A DNA stretch of 64,000 nt from Lysobacter sp. A03 (GCF_000855665.1 NZ_JXSS01000054.1:1-64000); one strand, 5' to 3'; shown: positions 17,293 to 26,010, numbered from the stretch's first letter. The notes: generated from the sequence alone by a model not told the origin. Numbers and translations: made by a program.

Positions 17293-17415
17293 ACCGGCGA
17301 CGGTACCAGCTTCCCGCCCAGCGCCACCTTTTGCCACAAGTGCTGCACCAAGGCGCTGGTGATCATGGGCGGGTGTGCTACTTGTTCGAATTGTGGGTAT
17401 TCGAAGTGCGGGTGA
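17293..17415 (+). pseudogene. Stray 3' end of a ribonucleotide reductase gene (nrdJ-like)
   Basis: In the frame ending at the TGA 17413-17415 the last residues are CHKCCTKALVIMGGCATCSN followed by CGYSKCG. This matches, from memory, the Cys-rich extreme C-terminus of xanthomonad B12-dependent ribonucleotide reductases (CHKCxTKALVLMDGCxTCLNCG pattern), which re-reduces the active site. Nothing of the catalytic barrel precedes it: upstream is transposase remnant. It is therefore a displaced gene end, possibly carried by a one-ended IS91-type transposition. Confidence 0.65.
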
Positions 17416-17440
17416 GGTAGTTGGTACGAGGTTGATACGA

Positions 17441-17473
17441 GGGTCAGGTGCAGAGAGCGACCTGACCCTTTTT
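17441..17473 (+). terminator. GGGTCAGGT hairpin followed by T-run
   Basis: GGGTCAGGT (17441-17449), a ten-base loop and ACCTGACCC (17460-17468) form a nine-base stem followed by TTTTT. It can act as a rho-independent terminator, but the same AAAAAGGGTCAGGT box recurs in the opposite sense at 18576, so it may instead be a mobile-cassette end. Confidence 0.6.
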
Positions 17474-17500
17474 CTTGCCGCTTAGGGGGGGTAAATTGCG

Positions 17501-18562
17501 ATGCAAGAAGACAGGATCGAAAGGCCCGCAAGGCCCGCACTCCGGATGAACCGACGGGTGTCCGAGCTGGGCGGCACGGTGGCCTTGAGTAGCTTTCTGG
17601 CTGCCACAGGCGACTTCTTTGCGCCCAAAGGCGGATGGATGGCGCTGCTGCTGGCGGGCTTCGCAGGTGTCGGCCTGGTGATTGCCATTTGGATCTCGAA
17701 TGGCAGTCTGTTCGCGTTGCTGGAGAAGATCGATCGGCCGTTCTTCGCTTCCTGGTGGCGCGGGCGTCCGGTCTGGGCACAGCACGGCTTTCATGTGGTG
17801 ATGATCTTCGTGGTGTCGTGCTTTTTCACCGGTTTTGCTGCTTACCGCGAAAAGGACGCTGGAGGGTTGCTCGCCAGCCGATCTGCGATCGTCTCAGACA
17901 TGCAGGTGGCCGCTGGCATCATGGAGGAACAGCGCAAAACCACGGCGGCGGTAGAGGCGCTCACCGACGTAACCCGGCAGGTCGAGCGCAACACGGCTGC
18001 GGCGAAACTTGAGGACAGCGAAGATCCGCGCAAAGAGATCGCCAATCTCGGCTTGAGCTGGAACCAATCCGCCTTCAGTGAAGCGATCCGGCGCGAGGAT
18101 CTGCCAGTGATCCGGCTGTTCGCTGAGGGCGGCATGCAGATCCAGAAAAATCAGTTCTTTGGGGTCATTCTGGAGAAGCTGAACATCGTGGAGGCGTTCC
18201 AAGGGGTCGATTACACGCTCGATCCACGCGCCTGCCATTTCGCACTGGCCTATGTCCACGCGTTTGCCGAAGAAAACGACTGGAGAAAGAGCTCCGACAT
18301 CAAGGCTTCCGAGATCCGCTTATCGGAGACAGCAGTGCGCAACTATTCGTATTTCTGCAGTGACTATGCGGAACTCAGTCAAACGCTGGCCGAGAAGTAC
18401 GAGTGCCGCCTACAGCCACAGCGCGCCATCTGCGAGAAGCTTCGCACTGTTCTATGCGAGTACGGCAAAGGCAATCGCTGCCCGGGCCTCTCCGCCGAGA
18501 TCAAGCCCGAGTTAGCGAGAGATCGAACGCAACAGCTGGTGGATGACGTGATGGGTCAGTGA
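17501..18562 (+). CDS. Orphan inner-membrane protein with coiled coil and ankyrin-like segment
   Basis: 353 residues from ATG 17501, with a G-rich ribosome site about ten bases before. Two hydrophobic helices are clear: WMALLLAGFAGVGLVIAIWI (about 46-65) and VVMIFVVSCFFTGFAAY (about 98-114). After these come a charged, probably coiled stretch (MEEQRKTTAAVEALTDVTRQ, about 140-165), an ankyrin-repeat-like segment (AIRREDLPVIRLFAEGGMQI, about 190-210) and a Cys-containing tail with six Cys that may form disulfides if periplasmic. No family is recognised. It is bracketed by inverted GGGTCAGGT boxes, suggesting it arrived as a unit. A role as membrane effector is only a guess. Confidence 0.75.
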   Translation: MQEDRIERPARPALRMNRRVSELGGTVALSSFLAATGDFFAPKGGWMALLLAGFAGVGLVIAIWISNGSLFALLEKIDRPFFASWWRGRPVWAQHGFHVVMIFVVSCFFTGFAAYREKDAGGLLASRSAIVSDMQVAAGIMEEQRKTTAAVEALTDVTRQVERNTAAAKLEDSEDPRKEIANLGLSWNQSAFSEAIRREDLPVIRLFAEGGMQIQKNQFFGVILEKLNIVEAFQGVDYTLDPRACHFALAYVHAFAEENDWRKSSDIKASEIRLSETAVRNYSYFCSDYAELSQTLAEKYECRLQPQRAICEKLRTVLCEYGKGNRCPGLSAEIKPELARDRTQQLVDDVMGQ

Positions 18563-18572
18563 AAGTCGGTCT

Positions 18573-18590
18573 AAAAAAAGGGTCAGGTTG
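18573..18590. repeat. Second GGGTCAGGT box, inverted relative to 17460-17473
   Basis: AAAAAAAGGGTCAGGTTGG repeats the box found in reverse on the left of the preceding gene. The A-runs face the gene on both sides. The following bases (GGACTACCCCTGATTTCTCG, about 18589-18608) look like an IS3-type element end, but no transposase follows. Confidence 0.55.
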
Positions 18591-18782
18591 GACTACCCCT
18601 GATTTCTCGGACACCACAGAGCGAGGACAATCCTCGCACGGAGGTGTTCGATGGAGAAGGTAACCGCCATTCTGACCGTCGAGACATTTCCGAGCGGCGC
18701 TTTATACTTGTGCATTGGCGGCTTATATGGCGAAGTGCTCTAGAGTCGCGAAAGTGCGCTCACAATCAAAGGAAAATGGCAC

Positions 18783-19946
18783 ATGTCGACACACGCAGGG
18801 TGCGCGGACAGCACGCAGCAAGATGTCCTTGGAAGGGCGAAGCAGAAAGCACTTCGCCTTGCTCTCCAGCACGCAAATGCAGAGGTCGTCGAATTCAAGG
18901 CGTTAGCACTTGTTGACCTTCAAGGCATCTATCTGCGACTCCACGAGGTGCTAATTGGAATCGACTTCCCAATTGATAGTGGCGTCATTATTGGGAGGCT
19001 AGGCGCGCTTCAAATTAATGACGTTTTCGTAGAAATCCAGCAAGCCATCAAACAAAAGCTTGGTAACCGCGTTGGGGTACTCCAGGAAATCTACGATGAG
19101 ATCGAAGTTGAGATGGTTGAGGGGAAGGCGTACTTGGCGCAAGCGCCAAGGGTCGTCCAGGACGGCAAGTATTTACATGTAGAGCCTGCTTTCGAGGTGT
19201 TCTATGCCACGCCTCCCTTGGCGGAACTTAAATGGCCTTTGGCGCAAGAAGAAAAAAAGGGAAGTTTGCAGGCGCGAGAACAGCTGCGGCTACTGAAGGC
19301 TGGGAAGATCCGCCACCGCAATTTCGAGCGCGATTACCGATTCTTCTCAGAATTTGTCGACGCGGTAAAAGGGCATCCACGCTGTAGTGGTTACGTGGAA
19401 GGATTTTTCTCGTGGCGTGTCGGTCCAAAGGGACTTCAGTATTTGGACGAAAAATGTGTCGACACGAGCATCGTGATCAGAGCGATGGAGGCGCTTTACG
19501 AGAAGCACGCCGACGTGCTTTGCATCATTTCCTCGGACCAGGATTTCATCCCTGTGAAAGAGAAGTGCGAGAAGTTCGACGTTCAGTTTTTCCAGAAGGA
19601 CGCAGCCAAGTTCTTCTCCGGCACCTACGTCGGAAAAGAGATCGCAAACCTTGGGGACAAATACATTGCCGGCACATTTAAGCCAGAGTGGCCTATTGAG
19701 ATCCTTACCGAGCACCTAAGGCCCGGTAGTGATAGAGGTTTTCTGCTAGACGGAATAACCGAAAGGGAGGCGCTTGCCCTTGTGAGCTTCCACAACGCGA
19801 TAAATGACTTCAAGGTCAACCTTGCTCAGCTGCATGACGGGAGCTTTCAAATCATCATTACGCGGCCGGATGGGACCGAAGTTGAGCATCGCAATGACCC
19901 GAAAAGCAATATGAGGCAGGTCAAGATCACGACCCTGGAGTATTAG
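18783..19946 (+). CDS. NYN/PIN-like (LabA-type) RNase-fold protein with unusual insert
   Basis: 387 residues from ATG 18783, with AAAGGA about eight bases upstream. The NYN signature is in the middle: KCVDTSIVIRAMEALYEK (Asp227), then ADVLCIISSDQDFIPVKEKC (Asp252, Asp254), the acidic residues that bind Mg2+ in this nuclease family. A first strand-like ALVDLQGIYLRL at 42-53 fits the opening Asp (D45) of the domain, which would leave about 170 extra residues between strand 1 and the second motif; canonical members have far fewer. The C-terminal 100 residues are unrecognised. It stands alone in the island. NYN proteins often cleave tRNA or other RNA, so an RNase effector role is plausible but unproven. 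Confidence 0.75.
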   Translation: MSTHAGCADSTQQDVLGRAKQKALRLALQHANAEVVEFKALALVDLQGIYLRLHEVLIGIDFPIDSGVIIGRLGALQINDVFVEIQQAIKQKLGNRVGVLQEIYDEIEVEMVEGKAYLAQAPRVVQDGKYLHVEPAFEVFYATPPLAELKWPLAQEEKKGSLQAREQLRLLKAGKIRHRNFERDYRFFSEFVDAVKGHPRCSGYVEGFFSWRVGPKGLQYLDEKCVDTSIVIRAMEALYEKHADVLCIISSDQDFIPVKEKCEKFDVQFFQKDAAKFFSGTYVGKEIANLGDKYIAGTFKPEWPIEILTEHLRPGSDRGFLLDGITEREALALVSFHNAINDFKVNLAQLHDGSFQIIITRPDGTEVEHRNDPKSNMRQVKITTLEY

Positions 19947-20061
19947 GAAGGTCCATGCAGGTGTCTCCCGGAGACAGGCGGAAACACTGTGCGTGCGCCG
20001 GTCGGACTACGTCGTTGTTTCAGCAGAGGCTGGGCAGCGCGCTCGCGGTGACCATGTGACA

Positions 20062-20085
20062 TCTCCTTTCGACCCGAAGCAGACA
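20062..20085. repeat. Dispersed palindrome, copy 1
   Basis: TCTCCTTTCGACCCGAAG then CAGACA: a degenerate copy of the GTCCGCTTT...AAAGCGGAC palindrome, in the gap between the NYN gene and the 808-residue gene. Confidence 0.6.
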
Positions 20086-20179
20086 TCGGCTGAATAGACT
20101 CGTTTTCTGCAAATCGCAGAGAATGCAGGAACTACACGGCGACCACCTATTGCAGCGCTCACTGAGTCGACGGAGCTCG

Positions 20180-22606
20180 TCAGTATCGTACCCACTCCTC
20201 ACTAGGTCTCGCGGTAAGACGATCTTTCTGTGGCGCGCAATCGCTGAAGCGGGGATCGCTGCAGCATTCGCACTTCGGGCAAATGAGTCGGCCGCAGGCA
20301 CAAGTTTTCTCACGAGCATATACAAGCGGTCGGAAGCCGCACTCCGCTTGATTTCTTAGAACGTCTCTTCCCCCGCAGTGCGCCAGCAATGTCCTCCGCT
20401 TTCCGTCAGGGAAGGTGCCCACAAGCACGCCATTTTCGAAGATGCTAAGGTCAGACAGTTTCAGGAAAGTCGACTGTGATAACTTAGTTTCTAGTGCGGT
20501 TAAAGCTTGTAGCAATGTCCCAATAGTGTCAGTTGGGTCAACGATCCCGACCGATGCCGCCAGCGACACAGGCTCCCACCGTGATGCATGGGTCGTCGAT
20601 GACTTAGGCGCAGTCGATGCTGAATCTTCGGATCGTGGACTGTGCTTGGACACCGTGAACCCCCATTGAAATAGGCTGGTAAGTTCCGAGGTATTGATAT
20701 CTTTTTTTTGTGCGCGCCAATGAAGCCAGAAGTGAAGCACGAATAGATAGAGTTGCGGAAGCCTGAGTAGATAACGCTCCGCGCCAGTTCCTCTGTTACC
20801 GGGCACAGTTGCCATCAGCATTTCGAGAAATGCATTTTGTTGCTCCGAGCGCTCACTATTGGCTAGAAACGCCGGGGTGTTGCAAAGCACTAAAAGCACC
20901 GGTGGAAAAGCCTCGCGAATTTTCTTTGGTATCGAATTTTGTCGAGACTTGGTTAGCCAATCCCTGAGTTCGCGCAGAGCGATATTTCTAGCTCGATAAT
21001 GAGCGGTTGGATAGTCCCAAGACCAAGCTGGTAGCTCGACAAGTTTGGTTGTACTGTGCACGTGCAAGCGATAGATGTGATCGAACTTATTCAGCAAACT
21101 CCTAGTTTCGCTCGCAGTAGTAACGCCGAGAACGCTCATCTCCTCGAAAGTATCGCAAGTAAGGCGTCCATCCCGATCTAGTTTCGTGTAGGGACTGCTC
21201 ACTCCACAAAGAAGGACATCGGCACCGCGGGCGTCAGTTTTGAAGGCTTTCACCTTCCAACGGCTGGAGTGCATTCCCCCGTTAAGGGTACGCCGGAGAT
21301 TTTTCACGTCGACCCCGTAGCGGTGCTCAACTTTCAAGTCCATTAGTCGCCACTCGTCAGTACTACCGTTTAGTTGCAGTTGCGCGACATCGTCAACATG
21401 CAGTCCGAGTGACCGGAAATACTGTGCCGCGCAACGCTCGGCAGCTCTCGCAGTGAGCATCTGGGCGGACACTGACGTGTCCATCTTAGCGTTGCCACTC
21501 GATGTACCCCAAAGGGCGGCCAGTTCAATGTCTGTGTGATCTAGTGCGTCAATCTGATCACGGGCACGGTAGTTAGAGGGGCAGAGATTCGGCGTTCCGA
21601 GGTCGCAGATCGCAATGAGAGCGCTATCTAGAGCCGGAAACCTGTAGCGGTAGACGCGTTCAAGAAAATGCTCTGGCGCATAAGAAAAACCAACCCAATG
21701 TGTCGGAATAGCGTCAAATGCAGCTGAGTCAGCCTTCAGTTGCTCCTCCAACGCGTCCCATAGACCTAACGGATGTGACGTGTAAAAATGTTCATCATCA
21801 GATTCTTGTGCCAGCCATAACCACCGATTGATCCAATCTAGGGCGCAGATTGCGCCATGGTCAGCTAGCGCCAAAGAGGTAGCCATCTCAATTAAGCTGA
21901 TCCGAGCATCTGGTACCGTCTCCCAGAGGGACTCAAGCCACGCGCCCTTGATTACGGCTCTGTTGGGAACGCGTTTAATGATCGACAGCGCGGTGCTCGG
22001 GTCTTGCAGAATCAGCGGAGCTACTACGGACGATGTGATTGCTGCAGGTGCTAAATGAATTGCCCGGGAGAGAATCGGGCTCATCCACGCGTCGGCTGGG
22101 GCATGTAAATTGGACTTGCGAACAAATTGGTCGAGCTTTGGGCTTTTGACTGACGCTAAGACCAAAAGAGCGATTGCAGCTGGTTGTGAGGTCTGAATAG
22201 CTTTGAGCCTCTCAAGTTCATCAAGCGGGTGTTTCGTAATCTGTGCGGCAGTCCACAGCAAGTCTGCGGACTCCTTTGAGGTTATATCCAAACTAGACGC
22301 CGAAGTTGCTGCGTACCTACCGTCCGGCTTCCTCACGACGTCCATGCCAATCACGGCTCCCCGGAAACAGTCCTCTGATGTAGCGAGAGCAGCAAGACGC
22401 CCTGCATTCAGGAAGATGGATTCAGGGCGCGGCGTCGTAAGGCTCCTCGCGAAGCCGAATCCTTCTGGTCGAAGCTCATCGATAACCCCAATTTCCTTCG
22501 TCTGTTTCAGTCGAGGGTTGTCGCGCTGATCTGAGGGGCGTTGGTGCCTACCTATTGGCGATTCCATTGCGGCCGTTTTCCGTTGAGATGTCGTTAGCTT
22601 ATGCAT
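20180..22606 (-). CDS. Large orphan: cold-shock-like N-terminus, helical middle, PD-(D/E)XK-like core, Cys-rich tail
   Basis: 808 residues; GC is visibly lower than in the core half. Residues 38-105 (GVIDELRPEGFGFA, SIFLN, GRYAATSAS) have the strand and aromatic pattern of a cold-shock/OB domain. Residues 115-370 are helical and Trp-rich, without known motif. Residues 385-475 look like a PD-(D/E)XK nuclease: ARAAERCAAQYFRSLG (Glu390), WRLMDLKVEHRYGVDVKN (Asp423 and the DVK triad ending at Lys435) and GADVLLCGVSSPY. The end carries CACGRLICPKCECC (769-782) plus Cys790, a probable zinc site. The start may be ATG 22606 or 22567 (MESPIGRHQ); neither has a strong ribosome site. No family is recognised as a whole. 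A nucleic-acid-recognising defence nuclease is the favoured guess. Confidence 0.8.
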   Translation of the reverse strand: MHKLTTSQRKTAAMESPIGRHQRPSDQRDNPRLKQTKEIGVIDELRPEGFGFARSLTTPRPESIFLNAGRLAALATSEDCFRGAVIGMDVVRKPDGRYAATSASSLDITSKESADLLWTAAQITKHPLDELERLKAIQTSQPAAIALLVLASVKSPKLDQFVRKSNLHAPADAWMSPILSRAIHLAPAAITSSVVAPLILQDPSTALSIIKRVPNRAVIKGAWLESLWETVPDARISLIEMATSLALADHGAICALDWINRWLWLAQESDDEHFYTSHPLGLWDALEEQLKADSAAFDAIPTHWVGFSYAPEHFLERVYRYRFPALDSALIAICDLGTPNLCPSNYRARDQIDALDHTDIELAALWGTSSGNAKMDTSVSAQMLTARAAERCAAQYFRSLGLHVDDVAQLQLNGSTDEWRLMDLKVEHRYGVDVKNLRRTLNGGMHSSRWKVKAFKTDARGADVLLCGVSSPYTKLDRDGRLTCDTFEEMSVLGVTTASETRSLLNKFDHIYRLHVHSTTKLVELPAWSWDYPTAHYRARNIALRELRDWLTKSRQNSIPKKIREAFPPVLLVLCNTPAFLANSERSEQQNAFLEMLMATVPGNRGTGAERYLLRLPQLYLFVLHFWLHWRAQKKDINTSELTSLFQWGFTVSKHSPRSEDSASTAPKSSTTHASRWEPVSLAASVGIVDPTDTIGTLLQALTALETKLSQSTFLKLSDLSIFENGVLVGTFPDGKRRTLLAHCGGRDVLRNQAECGFRPLVYAREKTCACGRLICPKCECCSDPRFSDCAPQKDRLTARPSEEWVRY

Positions 22607-23015
22607 TAGGTGTCACAGTCTACGTTTTGGCCGACAGCGAACGGCCTGGCGGTCTCGATTCGACCAGAGCCCGCCCTCAGGTAGCCATACCGAGTAGACA
22701 CGTGAAACACCGGTCAGAGGCGGATTCTCGCTTCTTCAACTCTTTCAGCGTCCGCTTCTGGCCGGAAGCCGACATCCTCTCGCGGGACGAGAGCGCCGCC
22801 CGCAATTATCGTGCGTACCTGACAGGAGTTGAAACGTGGATCCAGTGGACTGCTCCCATTAGTTGGGGCTCGCGAGAAGCGAGAGAAGGAGGTGGAAGGC
22901 AGCTGACTTGCGTACAGGTCGGTTGGCGTCCGCCCGAATGTGGTGTGTCGATCCCTTGCACTATCGATACATCACCGGCGGGTATTGGAACGACTACTGC
23001 CCCGTCTAGCGGCGT
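22607..23015. other. Intergenic stretch, one palindromic repeat, no gene seen
   Basis: It contains copy 2 of the dispersed palindrome. A 154-codon open frame crosses it on the plus strand but runs through that palindrome and into the neighbouring gene, and does not read like protein. The promoter of the 808-residue gene must lie in its left part. Confidence 0.5.
22749..22775. repeat. Dispersed palindrome, copy 2
   Basis: CGTCCGCTTCTGGCCGGAAG then CCGACAT: arms GTCCGCTTC and GGAAGCCGAC around a GGCC-like centre. It lies upstream of the 808-residue gene. Confidence 0.65.
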
Positions 23016-24500
23016 CTAGTAGACGCGCTGCGCACGCGCGGCGCTACCGCACAGGTCATCCGGCGCCAGGCGACCAGCGATCGGGCCACCCGCACGGACC
23101 TTGCCCATGAGCTTGTCGTCGACGATCCACCACAAGGCCGTCCCGCGCTCGCGCGCCACGACTCCAATCTCCAGGGTGTGCTTCTCGGCCGAAGCGAGTC
23201 GACCTACGACGTCAATTGGAAGCTCAAACAGATGCGTGGCCCCGCCGTCGACCTCATAGCCGAGGTAGGTGGTAGCCCCGCATTGGAAGATGCGCGCGTT
23301 CCTATAGACCGGCTGAGCGCCCAGCACCGGGTGCACCACGTCGTAGATGGGAAGTTGGTCCCATAAGGTGCCGCCCGCGATCCTGAAGCCGGGCGTTACG
23401 TGCGCGGTCTGCCCCCAGCCCGAGTGTTGTTCAGTGTGTCCGGCCAAGAGCTCGTCTCGCCTGGACGCCCATTCCTCGCGGCGGGTCAGTGACAGCTGTG
23501 GGATCGTGAGTTCGAAAGACCGGCGCTCCTTGGCGCCATCAGCGCGGGCAACCGATTGGCCGAGCAGCCGGTCAATGGGCCAGAGCGAATCATTGCCGCC
23601 CTGAAGCGCATAGTCGATCGGAACAACGACGTCGGTTCGGCTCGAAAGCCCCATCTTCGCCAGCAGCAAGTCGACGTGCGCGGTGAGCTCCGCGCCGACG
23701 CCCTCTCGATACGAATCGCCAGCATCGCTGTGCACCCCGGGGACGGGCACGGTCTGTACGCGGTCCGTGTCCGATCGTTCGTCGTAATCGGATCCGAAAG
23801 CAATGCGGCGCTCGTCCATCGAGACGAAATGTATGACGTGATCCGCCGAGGGGGGAATGTTCAGAAGCAGGTTGCCACGCTGGCCCGTGGCAACGGTGTC
23901 GAAAAGCAATGCGTAAAAGTGTACATGGGGATCAGCGACGTCGGCTTTGGCCGTGCAATTGCGTTCCACGAGATTCATGAAGTGCCGCGCGGATGCCGCA
24001 CCGCGGGAGAAGCCGGCGACTAAGATTCGGATGTCCGCGTCAGGCGCTTCTGCCCGTACGCGTTTGATGTCCGTTAGGGCCATTTGGCACGCGTCCTCTG
24101 CCCTCGTGGCTGTGCTGAAGCCTTTGGCGGCATCGAATTGCCTATATAGCTTCGAGCCGGTAGTGCCTACGCCGGTGTAATACTGGGCGCCCACTTTGAC
24201 TCGCCCTCCTTCTTTGATGACCCCGAGCATGTGGGCAATGACTGTGGGGCGCTCAGGCGCCTGTGCGTTGTCTTTGTCGTTGCGGGTGCCATCGAACAGA
24301 TAGGCCAGCACCACCGGCGGTCGCCCACGGTAGGGCTGTGTAAGTGACCACGGACGCGCGCCGTATCGCGCATCGACGAGTGCCTGCCGGTCACGGATGG
24401 TGAGCGGTAGCGGCTCCTTCGCCGCCCCCGAGGGCACGCCTGCGCATGCAAGGGAGATGAGTGCAGCGGCGCTCAGTGAGCCGAACGTTTTCTTCGTCAC
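23016..24500 (-). CDS. Secreted DUF2235 alpha/beta-hydrolase (Tle1-phospholipase-like)
   Basis: 494 residues from a GTG start with AAGGA upstream. The N-terminus (MTKKTFGSLSAAALISLACA) is a signal peptide. DUF2235 features are YLFDGTRNDKDN (69-78), the nucleophile elbow VAGFSRGAASAR (Ser165), LLFDTVAT (candidate acid Asp201) and VPGVHSDAGDSY (candidate catalytic His257). Type VI phospholipase effectors Tle1 share this fold, but they lack signal peptides and travel with VgrG, which is not present here. The periplasmic export and the C-terminal 200 residues are unlike standard Tle1. Substrate unknown; lipid or ester hydrolysis in the envelope is the likely chemistry. No immunity-like partner is adjacent. 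Confidence 0.85.
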   Translation of the reverse strand: MTKKTFGSLSAAALISLACAGVPSGAAKEPLPLTIRDRQALVDARYGARPWSLTQPYRGRPPVVLAYLFDGTRNDKDNAQAPERPTVIAHMLGVIKEGGRVKVGAQYYTGVGTTGSKLYRQFDAAKGFSTATRAEDACQMALTDIKRVRAEAPDADIRILVAGFSRGAASARHFMNLVERNCTAKADVADPHVHFYALLFDTVATGQRGNLLLNIPPSADHVIHFVSMDERRIAFGSDYDERSDTDRVQTVPVPGVHSDAGDSYREGVGAELTAHVDLLLAKMGLSSRTDVVVPIDYALQGGNDSLWPIDRLLGQSVARADGAKERRSFELTIPQLSLTRREEWASRRDELLAGHTEQHSGWGQTAHVTPGFRIAGGTLWDQLPIYDVVHPVLGAQPVYRNARIFQCGATTYLGYEVDGGATHLFELPIDVVGRLASAEKHTLEIGVVARERGTALWWIVDDKLMGKVRAGGPIAGRLAPDDLCGSAARAQRVY

Positions 24501-25159
24501 GACGTATCCAGTCCTTTAAGTCCCATATGCCCAAAACGTTTGGTCCGACGGTTTGGACATCACCCGAAACCGACTGACCGCTCGATTGCGGTCCTATTGC
24601 TTTGCCCATCGCTTCCACGAGGCAAGCAAGCTTCCAGATGAATCCGGCAAAACTGGCGGAGTGCGAATCCATACGGGCTTCAGCATTCGCCAATTACCGA
24701 TATTCACATATTGATGCCCCGTAGAACCGACTGCGTCCGCCGCCGTGATTCAACGAGCGTGCGTAGCGGCGTGAACTCATGTGTCTAGGAAAGCCTTGGC
24801 TCTTTCCGTCGCGCCGCCGGGTCCAAGGGGAGAGAGGTCGCAGTGCCATGGTCCACGGCCCACCTTTCGCGCACGACATCGGCATCGTCGAGCAGGGAAA
24901 CCTCGAGTCCCTCGCCGTCCGCCGCCCAACATTCAGCCAAACCGCACCTCGATGCAGTGGCTAACCTTGTGTGCTAGTGACGGCGCGTCACCGCTCTCGT
25001 TGGGCTTGGCCCGGCTGCGCATGCTGTCAACCACGGGATGTCCACTTTCGACCCGAAGCGGACACCCCGACAGCGGCAGCTCGTCGCCGAGGTGCTCGTT
25101 GTAGATCCGCAGTTCCGTCGACCCGTTTCTGCTCGCGCCGTCAGGCGTATCATTTCCGC
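24501..25159. other. About 660 bases without a supported gene
   Basis: It contains copy 3 of the dispersed palindrome near its right end. Several open frames on both strands look like noise and lack ribosome sites. Degenerated accessory DNA. Confidence 0.5.
25039..25064. repeat. Dispersed palindrome, copy 3 (best preserved)
   Basis: TGTCCACTTTCGACCCGAAG then CGGACA: the arms TGTCC(A/G)CTTTCG and CGAAGCGGACA are nearly complementary. Confidence 0.7.
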
Positions 25160-25885
25160 ATGGTAAACGTTCCCTCTGCCGTCCCCGCTAACAGCGTCAT
25201 CGTGAGTGTGGAGAGGGTCGGAGATCTAGCCCCAGCGCTCCGCGCGGCAAACGTCACGGTGCCAGGCCGGGCGAACGGGCGGACGCATGACCTAGTCGAG
25301 ATCTACTCGCTGATCCGGGTGCTGGCGTCGAGGCCCTACCGCCTTGCCGACTTCCCGCTGAAGCTCGTCAAGCGCGAGCGACCAGACTTTTTGCTCTCGG
25401 CGAACGGAGTGGCGATCGGCATCGAGCACACTGAAGCGGTTCCCCAGAACGCCGCGAAGGAAGCCTTCCTACGCGACCGCGGCATCGGTCCTGAGACCTA
25501 CTACGCGCAGCCTGCCGCCATCGGCGAGCGAGCGAAGAGCTCCAAGGAAATCCGTGCCGAAATCGAAGCGGACCAAATGGGCGAAGGATGGATGGGCGAT
25601 TCGGCCGAGCGCAGGTGGGTCGAGGCGATGACCCAGTTCGTCAGCGACAAGACCCAGTCCGCCCAGTCCCCCGACTACGCTCGCTGCGATCGCACTTGGC
25701 TCGTGATTTACGTCAACTGGCCGGCGCCGATCCTCAACCACGCGAAGGCGGTGCCGCTGCTGACCGCCGAACTGGCCAAGCTCGCGACCTGGTCGGTCTT
25801 CGAGCGCGTCTTCATCCTCGACGAGTCTGTGCTAGTCGAGATAGAACATACCGCGGTTCACGTCCATTGCGTCAACCATTGCTGA
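25160..25885 (+). CDS. Small protein with a PD-(D/E)XK-like core
   Basis: 241 residues from ATG 25160. An upstream extension is open but runs through the palindrome. RERPDFLLSANGVAIGIEHT (72-91) has the D...E-x-T pattern of restriction-fold proteins that use an IEHT or IEIT variant, Asp76 and Glu89. Charged helices follow (AERRWVEAMTQFVSDK), then a beta-strand CDRTWLVIYVNW. Similar small orphan proteins are met in islands, usually as uncharacterised nuclease-fold proteins. The last of the usual Lys/Gln ligands was not identified, so activity is uncertain. The end is convergent with the DUF4238 gene, 125 bases away. Confidence 0.65.
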   Translation: MVNVPSAVPANSVIVSVERVGDLAPALRAANVTVPGRANGRTHDLVEIYSLIRVLASRPYRLADFPLKLVKRERPDFLLSANGVAIGIEHTEAVPQNAAKEAFLRDRGIGPETYYAQPAAIGERAKSSKEIRAEIEADQMGEGWMGDSAERRWVEAMTQFVSDKTQSAQSPDYARCDRTWLVIYVNWPAPILNHAKAVPLLTAELAKLATWSVFERVFILDESVLVEIEHTAVHVHCVNHC

Positions 25886-26010
25886 GGTTGCGCTGCCGAT
25901 CTAGTGGCTGCCGGCGCCTTTCTGCTCTTCTTCGCTGAATGCGACCTCGATGCGCGAGGGCGATATCGATGTCCACCCAGGTGCACCCTTCTAAGGCATC
26001 CGGCGCGTGC

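Noticed and set aside
18651-18743. 30-codon frame at an IS-like 5' end before the NYN gene
   Set aside because: Too short, no clear ribosome site, likely debris of an IS3-type end.
22555-23019. 154-codon open frame on the plus strand
   Set aside because: Runs through a palindromic repeat and overlaps two genes on the other strand; does not read like protein.
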